14,661 bases of DNA from an uncultured Anaerolineaceae bacterium (GTDB lineage Bacteria > Chloroflexota > Anaerolineae > Anaerolineales > Anaerolineaceae): assembly GCA_937920255.1 (NCBI GenBank), contig CALDSL010000334.1:1-14661 (forward strand), given 5' to 3'. The position numbers were made by a program, and so were the translations under genes. Shown here piece by piece: positions 6,448 through 11,586 of this stretch. The notes below the pieces were generated by a model, which was given only the letters and a program-made list of their open reading frames with translations, had not been told where the DNA came from and made no database searches. The stretch's first letter is position 1; each line of letters begins with the position of its first letter.

Positions 6448-7035
6448 ATGGCATATATTCACACAGTTTCCGAGGATGACGCGCAGGGCGTGCTCAACGA
6501 GCAATACTTGAATGCCCGCAAGGATAAGGGCTATATTCCCAATTACGTGCAGGTGTTCAGCCTGCACCCCGAGGTGTACGATGCCTACAACAAACTGGCC
6601 GGAACGATCCGCTCGCGCATGCGGCTGCGCCGCTACGAACTGGCAACGTTTGCCGCGGCCATGGCGCTGGGCTGCACCTATTGAATGCTGGCGCACGGAG
6701 CGGTGCTCCGTAAAAGTTTCCTCAGCCAGGAGCAGCTGATCGCGCTGGTGAAAGATTACCGCAACGCCGGGTTGAGCGACGAAGAAGTGGCCATTATGGC
6801 CTTCTCGCGGAAAGTAGCCGGCCAGGCCAACCAGATCGAAGCGCAGGATGTGGAAGAGCTGCGCCGTCACGGCTTGAGCGAGGAGGAAATCCTCGATATC
6901 ATCCTGGTGGCGGCGGTGCGCTCCTTCTTTAGCAAGACGCTGGACGCGACTGGCGCGCAGCCGGACGAGGTGTATTTGGAACTGGGGCAGGAATTCCTGG
7001 AACTTGCCGGCTATGAGGACAGCCGGGTAGAATAG
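6448..7035 (+). CDS. AhpD-like (carboxymuconolactone decarboxylase fold) peroxidase-related protein with in-frame TGA; candidate selenoprotein
   Basis: A single frame runs from the ATG at 6448 to TAG at 7033-7035 (195 codons), interrupted only by TGA at 6682-6684 (codon 79). Both sides match one protein of the AhpD/CMD 'peroxidase-related enzyme' family: YIPNYVQVFSLHPEVYDAY and the helix RRYELATFAAAMALGC before the TGA, LAHGAVLR and an all-helical C-terminus after it. The family active site is E...C-x-x-C-x-x-x-H. Here it reads E64...C76-T-Y-(TGA 79)-M-L-A-H83, so the TGA replaces the second, reactive cysteine. A SECIS-like hairpin follows at once. No other frame damage is seen, and TGA is a normal stop in four neighbouring genes, so recoding to selenocysteine is the best reading. 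The expected role is peroxide or thiol redox chemistry. AAGGG eight bases upstream supports this ATG; an in-frame GTG at 6439 is less likely. Alternatives are a fresh nonsense mutation, a sequencing error, or restart at the ATG after the TGA. Confidence 0.8.
6695..6711 (+). promoter_or_regulatory. Candidate bacterial SECIS element
   Basis: ACGGAGC (6695-6701) pairs perfectly with GCTCCGT (6705-6711), leaving a GGT apical loop (6702-6704). The loop begins 17 nt after the TGA, very near the UGA-to-loop distance in E. coli fdhF. The G-first loop on a short stem is what SelB recognises in bacterial SECIS hairpins. The hairpin lies within coding sequence, as in other bacterial selenoprotein genes. 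Confidence 0.72.
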
Positions 7036-7051
7036 CACGCGCGTTTCGACT

Positions 7052-7080
7052 GGTGGGAGCAGGCCCTGCCCGCTCCTACC
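7052..7080. repeat. Strong hairpin between convergent genes
   Basis: GGTGGGAGCAGGC (7052-7064) and GCCCGCTCCTACC (7068-7080) pair with one mismatch and one G-T pair around CCT. Neither side has a T-tract, so it is not a typical intrinsic terminator. The GTGGGAGC/GCTCCTAC arms resemble a REP-type palindrome. It lies between the AhpD-like gene and the minus-strand CPBP gene. Confidence 0.6.
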
Positions 7081-7106
7081 GGCAGTAAGAAAATCATCTT
7101 ACCCGT

Positions 7107-8015
7107 TTATCGGATCGACAGCATCTCGATAAACAGGAAAAAATCTGCGGCGGCGTGCGTCAGCCCTGGGCCAATCCAACTGTCGGTCTTGTACATCAGG
7201 TAGCCCCAGGCGGCGGCAAAGGTGAAGGTGTTGATCATGTAAAATGGAACCGCCTCCGGCTGCATATACATCAACCCGCTGACGTGGAACAGCCCGAACC
7301 AAAGCGATGTCAACACGATGGACGTTCCTACGCCCAGCACCGGCGACAGGTGTTTGAGAAACAGCGCGCGCAGCCATAATTCTTCCAGAAAGCCGTTGAA
7401 GAGCGAAAAGACCAGCCCCCATAGGATGGCGGAGCCAAACCTTTCCAGGCTGGTGTATTCCCCGGCGTTGAACATCAACGTGGAGGTCATGAAGTTCAAC
7501 AGTACGCCCAGCCCGATGAGCAGGCCCAACTTCAGGTTGCCGCGTTTCACATACACCGATTCCCACCGCATTCCTGCCAGCCGGGTGAGCAGCAGAATGG
7601 CGCCGATCGTCATCAGCGCTTCAAACACCTTCCCCAGCCCGCTTTCCGGGTTGGTATTGGGTAGAACCCCCAGCGCCTGGAACAGCACATCGCGCGGGCC
7701 AACCGTCAGCGTGGTGACCACAAGCACCACGGCGGCGCAGAAAAAGGCATACGCAATCGGCCAGTAAGCTTTCCAGCGCGGCATCCGGCGCAGCCCAAGC
7801 GCGACAGCCAGGAAGAAGGCAGCCGTCACGCTTTCATACATCAGGCTATTGTTGGTGGGAAACGTTCGCATGTGGTTGTCCCCAAGGATAAACACCACAA
7901 TGGCGCACAACAAAAAGAGGATGAACAGCCCGCTCTTGCGCGCCAGTTCCGGCCACGAAAACCTTTCGTTCCCAACCTGCTTCAAAACCAATTTGCCTTC
8001 GATCTTTGCAGTCAT
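7107..8015 (-). CDS. CPBP family intramembrane metalloprotease
   Basis: The protein is 302 residues with about eight hydrophobic segments. Its CPBP motifs are E211-E212-x-x-x-R216 (LEELWLRA), F240-x-x-x-H244 (FGLFHVSG) and H287-x-x-x-D291 (THAAADF). The final motif has Asp where Asn is commoner. The ATG at 8015 has GGGAG about six bases upstream and overlaps (ATGA) the stop of a 22-codon upstream ORF. A frame open to 8096 would add an unlikely 27-residue polar extension. It is the last gene of the minus-strand operon and ends in TAA. Substrate unknown; relatives include prenyl-protein proteases and bacteriocin-immunity-type proteins. Confidence 0.87.
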   Translation of the reverse strand: MTAKIEGKLVLKQVGNERFSWPELARKSGLFILFLLCAIVVFILGDNHMRTFPTNNSLMYESVTAAFFLAVALGLRRMPRWKAYWPIAYAFFCAAVVLVVTTLTVGPRDVLFQALGVLPNTNPESGLGKVFEALMTIGAILLLTRLAGMRWESVYVKRGNLKLGLLIGLGVLLNFMTSTLMFNAGEYTSLERFGSAILWGLVFSLFNGFLEELWLRALFLKHLSPVLGVGTSIVLTSLWFGLFHVSGLMYMQPEAVPFYMINTFTFAAAWGYLMYKTDSWIGPGLTHAAADFFLFIEMLSIR

Positions 8016-8080
8016 TCCGTTCTCCCATTTACGCGCTTCGCCTCGCGCTGGCGATGGATGGTGCTCGATTTCAACGTCAT
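8012..8080 (-). CDS. 22-codon ORF homologous to the N-terminus of the upstream CPBP gene (relic or coupling peptide)
   Basis: This short ORF begins MTLKSSTIHRQRE. The protease gene starting at 9705 begins MTLNSSINQQQRE. The DNA around both starts is alike: GGATGCCAGGA-ATG here, GGGTGCCAGGT-ATG there, followed by 17 matches in the first 18 coding bases. Its TGA overlaps the ATG of the protease gene at 8015. It could be the remains of a duplicated gene start, now serving as a translated coupling peptide, or a non-functional relic. It lies in the 90-base gap between two CPBP genes. Confidence 0.4.
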   Translation of the reverse strand: MTLKSSTIHRQREAKRVNGRTE

Positions 8081-8105
8081 TCCTGGCATCCTGCAAACCA
8101 AAAAA

Positions 8106-8903
8106 TCATGTTCTATCCAGAATCAGAAGCAGCAGGCTAATTCCCGAAAAGGCGTTGATCATGCCATGGATCAACACAGACAGGTAGAGATTACGGGCGC
8201 GCCAGACAGCATACACCCAGGGTGTCAGCGCCAGGAGGCGCACCACATTTTCCCAGGGCGACCAGAAGTGGTATAGCGAGAACAGCAGCACATTCAGAAA
8301 CGGAGCCCAGATGCCCAGCGATTCCATGCGCGGCAACAGGTAGCCGCGGAAATAAAGCTCCTCCACCATGCCGCCCATCGTGATCGACAGCGTGAAGAGT
8401 ATGCCGACGATCTTTAGAAAAGAGGGAGAAAACGCATTCAGGTGAGCCAGAAATGCTTCATCATGGAAATTCTCCGGTATCCAGGTGAAGAAATGCTGAA
8501 CGAAAAACGCATTGAGCGGTGGTCGGGCAGCAAAGAACACAAATGCAATCCATGCCAGGATTGGCAGCGCCAGCGCAGCCATCTTCCATCCGGGCATAGG
8601 GTGATCACGATACAAGACGATGCCCTGTAAGGAGTACTTGCCGTTCAGCCGCTTGCCCTGGTAGAAAAGAAAGCCAAGCTGCATCACAATCAACACCGGC
8701 GCTACGACGACAAACAAAACCGGAATGACCGGGAATACGCCGAACTGCTGGAGCAACGAGCTCACCAGGAGCATCAGCAGCATGGTCAGGGCGCCGGGGA
8801 GCAGGTGCAGAAGGATGATCGAGATAAAGGATAACTGCTTGTCATCGATTCTAATCGGTGCAAAAGGTTGTGAAATACTGATGGTAACCTTCCGTTCAAA
8901 CAT
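8106..8903 (-). CDS. CPBP family intramembrane metalloprotease
   Basis: The 265-residue polytopic protein has E181-E182-x-x-x-R186 (EELYFRGYLLPR), F208-x-x-x-H212 (FSLYHFW) and H246-x-x-x-N250 (HGMIN), the full CPBP motif set. Hydrophobic helices start near residue 25. I chose the ATG at 8903, four bases after the stop of the preceding gene and with GGA about seven bases upstream. An in-frame TTG at 8915 would instead overlap that gene by eight bases. Translation is probably coupled to the upstream gene. Similarity to the neighbouring CPBP proteins is obvious only at the motifs, so any duplication is old. It ends in TGA. Confidence 0.87.
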   Translation of the reverse strand: MFERKVTISISQPFAPIRIDDKQLSFISIILLHLLPGALTMLLMLLVSSLLQQFGVFPVIPVLFVVVAPVLIVMQLGFLFYQGKRLNGKYSLQGIVLYRDHPMPGWKMAALALPILAWIAFVFFAARPPLNAFFVQHFFTWIPENFHDEAFLAHLNAFSPSFLKIVGILFTLSITMGGMVEELYFRGYLLPRMESLGIWAPFLNVLLFSLYHFWSPWENVVRLLALTPWVYAVWRARNLYLSVLIHGMINAFSGISLLLLILDRT

Positions 8904-8907
8904 TGCG

Positions 8908-9705
8908 TCATCCAATGACCCAGCGGACCAGAACCACGAACAGGCTGAAATTCATCAGCCCATGCTGCACGATCCCGATCCAGGTGTTTTGCCGGCGCTG
9001 GACCACCCAGGCCATAAACAATGCTCCAGGCCAGATGGCCAGGAAGTTGAATGGCTGCATCCAGTGCTGAAAGGTGAAGATTGTGCCGTTGATCAGCCAG
9101 GCGGCGCTCCCAACAGACTGTTCCTGCCTGGGGAGCATCCATCCCCGGTAGAAAAACTCCTCGCCCAGAATATTCAAAACCCAGCCGGTGAAATATATCG
9201 GCAGCACCCACCACTGCCCGCGGACTGGCATGCCGAAAAAGAACCCCGGAGTTAGGTATCCTGCCGCGCCTGGCCTTAGCTCCGCCGGAGCCAGCGGTGG
9301 GGGGCTAAAGATCGGGAAGGTGCTTAGCCACTCCGCTGTTGGGCTCAGCCCAAAATACAAGCCCGCGGCAACAATAATGACCACCAGCGTCCACAGCCAG
9401 TTTTTCGCGGGCATCGATTCCAGGCGGTAGCGGGCGGAAAACGCTTTCCAGTGAAATGGACGACCTTCCAGGTGGTACAGCAGCTGCGAAAGAAAAAATA
9501 CGGTCGCCATCAGACCCACCCAGATCCACAGGTAGGCGATCAGGTATGGCTGCCCTGTGAATTCGAGATAAGCCGGGATCAACTTGTGAAATGCCAGGTA
9601 ATACATTGCGTTGACGATAAGAATGAGAAGAAAAGAGCGCCATGATAGCGGTTGAATCCTTGGCACTTCGCGCTGCTGTTGATTGATGCTCGAGTTCAAC
9701 GTCAT
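8908..9705 (-). CDS. CPBP family intramembrane metalloprotease
   Basis: The 265-residue membrane protein has E182-E183-x-x-x-R187 (EEFFYRGWMLPR), F210-x-x-x-H214 (FTFQHWM) and H248-x-x-x-N252 (QHGLMN). About 20 polar residues precede the first helix. A large extracytoplasmic or inter-helix loop (about 118-165, rich in Pro and Gly) separates the N-terminal helices from the catalytic half. The ATG at 9705 has GGGTG about six bases upstream and lies 31 bases after the lipoprotein stop. The frame is open to 9750, but that would overlap the lipoprotein gene. The stop is TGA, and the next gene starts four bases later. Its first 18 codons and start context are partly duplicated at 8012-8080. Confidence 0.87.
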   Translation of the reverse strand: MTLNSSINQQQREVPRIQPLSWRSFLLILIVNAMYYLAFHKLIPAYLEFTGQPYLIAYLWIWVGLMATVFFLSQLLYHLEGRPFHWKAFSARYRLESMPAKNWLWTLVVIIVAAGLYFGLSPTAEWLSTFPIFSPPPLAPAELRPGAAGYLTPGFFFGMPVRGQWWVLPIYFTGWVLNILGEEFFYRGWMLPRQEQSVGSAAWLINGTIFTFQHWMQPFNFLAIWPGALFMAWVVQRRQNTWIGIVQHGLMNFSLFVVLVRWVIG

Positions 9706-9736
9706 ACCTGGCACCCGGAAAAGTTGGCCTACCGTA

Positions 9737-11014
9737 TTACTGCGCGACAATCAGCGAGGCGATAATCATTTCACCCAGTAACTGCGTCTCACTGCTCAGG
9801 CTGTTCCCATCGCAGGTGCTGGCGCCCGCGCTGAACATGAACCCAAACTCGATGCCGCCACGGGTCAGGTAGGCCGGCCCACCGACCTCGTGATACCAGA
9901 TCGAGGTGATCTCGCCGCCCTGGCACATAAGCAGCATACGGCGGGCCGGAGCGCCGGTCACATCCAGCGTGCTTTGCTGGAGAAATTCACCTTCCCCGAC
10001 CCCGGTGGGGTACAGCAGCACATCCTCACCTGGGCGGCGAAACGCCAGGCGGATGCGCTCGGCGTCCAGCGCGTGTGCCGGTCGCAGGATCATCGCGTGG
10101 CTGTCCATCACCGGGTCGCCGGTGGTGACGTTTTCCACCACCCAATCGCCGGGCAGTTGGATGGAAAAGTTGTATTCCGGGTGGGTATAGGTCCACCAGC
10201 CGGCATAGCCGGCCGTGTCGACCGGCAGGGCGCTGGGGATGGCAGTGGGAACAACGACTTCCGCGCCGGAGGGCTCGAATTGCAGGGTCTGCAGAAGATG
10301 GTTATAAGGCGAAACTTCCTGTGCGTCGAAGGACTGCGTATTGATCACAAATAACTGGCCAGCGCGGGCGAAGTAATAACGGTCGCTGGCATACGACTGC
10401 GGGCTGCGTTCGTGATAGAGGTGCACGGCGCTGTAGCCGGCAATCTGGGTATCCCCCATGCGCGTGTCGCCCAGCAGGTTGTGCTGTTCCAACCACTGCG
10501 CCAGGTCGGCGCCCTCCGGCGGGCGGTATTCCTCGCGGTCATCCGGGTGGGCGATGCTGAACATGAAGCGGGTCTCGCCGTTCACCGGCGGACCGACGAC
10601 GGTGATGCCGTGCAATGGGTCATCATTGCGCACGATTTCCGCGTCAGCGGGATAGTGAAAGCTGTAGCCCAGGCGCTCGTCGCGGTAGATGTGGCAGCCG
10701 TCGCTGGCAGTCTCCACCGCGGGGGCCAGGGTGGCTTCGGTCGGCGCGTTGTTTTGCCCGCGCGGGCCGCATTCCCCGCGAAAGTAAGCCCACTCGCCGC
10801 ATTCGCTGCCGTCGGGAAAGACGCAAACGCCAAACTGGCTGCCGTCGGGTGCGGTGCGAATCTCCAGGCGGTACCCCTGTTGTTGGCAGTAGACCGAGGC
10901 CGGGTTGGGCAGGTTCGCCTGTGGCGCCGGCGAGGGCGTAGGCTGGGTCTGGGGCGTGGTGGCGCAGGCAGCCAGGAAGAGCATGCCCAGGATAAGGGTG
11001 ATGGCAGGCTTCAT
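9737..11014 (-). CDS. Lipoprotein with DUF333 domain and PsbP-like regions
   Basis: The 425-residue protein has a lipoprotein signal peptide with lipobox L14-A15-A16-C17, then a Thr/Pro/Gln linker. Residues about 36-82 match DUF333 (NPAS at 36-39, then GVCVFPDGSECGEWAY), a small domain found in periplasmic and surface lipoproteins. Two later regions (about 110-245 and 265-425) each open with a Tyr-Phe/Ser pattern (LGYSFHYP, EYNFSIQLPGDW) resembling PsbP/DUF1795-type domains, so the protein looks like DUF333 plus two related domains. It is anchored outside the membrane; its function is unknown. The ATG overlaps the stop of the 81-residue gene (ATGA), so translation is coupled. The CPBP proteases follow, making this lipoprotein a possible partner or substrate of them, which is inference only. 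Confidence 0.85.
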   Translation of the reverse strand: MKPAITLILGMLFLAACATTPQTQPTPSPAPQANLPNPASVYCQQQGYRLEIRTAPDGSQFGVCVFPDGSECGEWAYFRGECGPRGQNNAPTEATLAPAVETASDGCHIYRDERLGYSFHYPADAEIVRNDDPLHGITVVGPPVNGETRFMFSIAHPDDREEYRPPEGADLAQWLEQHNLLGDTRMGDTQIAGYSAVHLYHERSPQSYASDRYYFARAGQLFVINTQSFDAQEVSPYNHLLQTLQFEPSGAEVVVPTAIPSALPVDTAGYAGWWTYTHPEYNFSIQLPGDWVVENVTTGDPVMDSHAMILRPAHALDAERIRLAFRRPGEDVLLYPTGVGEGEFLQQSTLDVTGAPARRMLLMCQGGEITSIWYHEVGGPAYLTRGGIEFGFMFSAGASTCDGNSLSSETQLLGEMIIASLIVAQ

Positions 11015-11256
11015 GTTGGCCTTCTTTCACGGTTTTCCATCTGTTCCACCAGTAGAACAGTGAAATTGAGATCCCACAACTGGTTGAGGAAGCCGCGCAG
11101 CGCGGACTGGTCGGCGAACGACCCGCGCAGGAGCGTCCCGCCGTCAGCCAGTGGTTCGATGCTGACCGGGACGATAAATTCCGCGAGCGGGTGATCGAGC
11201 ATTTGCCGGATTTTGATCCGGTAGATCATTTGCTGGCCGAACGATCCTGGTTTCAT
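11011..11256 (-). CDS. Small conserved-type protein (81 aa), possible ACT-like fold
   Basis: From the ATG at 11256 the protein is 81 residues, opening MKPGSFGQQMIYRIKIRQML and ending with a QLWDLNFTVLLVEQMENRE strand. GAGG lies seven to eight bases upstream. The pattern (a beta strand YRIKI, a GGTLLRGSF strand, a helix DQSALRGFLNQL, then FTVLLVEQ) resembles short proteins of about 80 residues that I recall next to regulators in Chloroflexota and Actinobacteria. They look like a compact alpha/beta, ACT-like domain of unknown role. The frame extends upstream to 11418, but without a better start and over the next gene. Its TGA overlaps the lipoprotein ATG. Confidence 0.7.
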   Translation of the reverse strand: MKPGSFGQQMIYRIKIRQMLDHPLAEFIVPVSIEPLADGGTLLRGSFADQSALRGFLNQLWDLNFTVLLVEQMENRERRPT

Positions 11257-11276
11257 TGCCGACCTCGATAAAATTA

Positions 11277-11468
11277 TTATTTCCTGGCCAACCACCGCCT
11301 CAAACGGACAAAAACCTCCGCGATGGAAATACCTCTCACTGGCGGGTGGCTCATGCTGTGGATCAGGCGGTACTCCACGTCGCTGTCGCGCTGATCGGGG
11401 CGCGTTTCCAGACACCACTTCGGGTTGGCGCGCGGCGGGTTATGCCAGGGATATTGTTGTACGGTCAT
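11277..11468 (-). CDS. Small hypothetical protein (63 aa)
   Basis: The ATG at 11468 has a strong purine-rich ribosome site (AGGAGGGAGG) about six bases upstream, the best in the window, which argues that this short frame is translated. The product begins MTVQQYPWHNPPRANPKWC and ends in a basic RLRRWLARK helix. It has no signal peptide or membrane segment and I recognise no family. It lies 20 bases upstream of the 81-residue gene on the same strand and probably heads the operon, just below the terminator of the LuxR gene. Confidence 0.6.
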   Translation of the reverse strand: MTVQQYPWHNPPRANPKWCLETRPDQRDSDVEYRLIHSMSHPPVRGISIAEVFVRLRRWLARK

Positions 11469-11521
11469 GAGAACCTCCCTCCTGCCGTCTTTCAGCAAAT
11501 CGGACAGGCTGCATTTTTATG

Positions 11522-11551
11522 TTAAAACAAAGGACCCGAAATTTCGGGTCC
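11522..11551 (-). terminator. Intrinsic terminator of the LuxR-family gene
   Basis: A perfect 20-bp palindrome (11532-11551, arms GGACCCG/CGGGTCC) is followed on the minus strand by TTTGTTTT. It lies 35 bases past the stop of the regulator gene and has no T-tract on the plus side. It separates the regulator from the lipoprotein/CPBP operon. Confidence 0.75.
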
Positions 11552-11586
11552 CAAACAGGGTATTGATGGGGTATTGTTTGCGCGGT

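Noticed and set aside
6685..7035. Separate 116-residue protein starting at the ATG right after the TGA
   Set aside because: It has no upstream Shine-Dalgarno and would begin in the middle of the active-site helix. The same-frame readthrough product matches a whole AhpD-like protein better.
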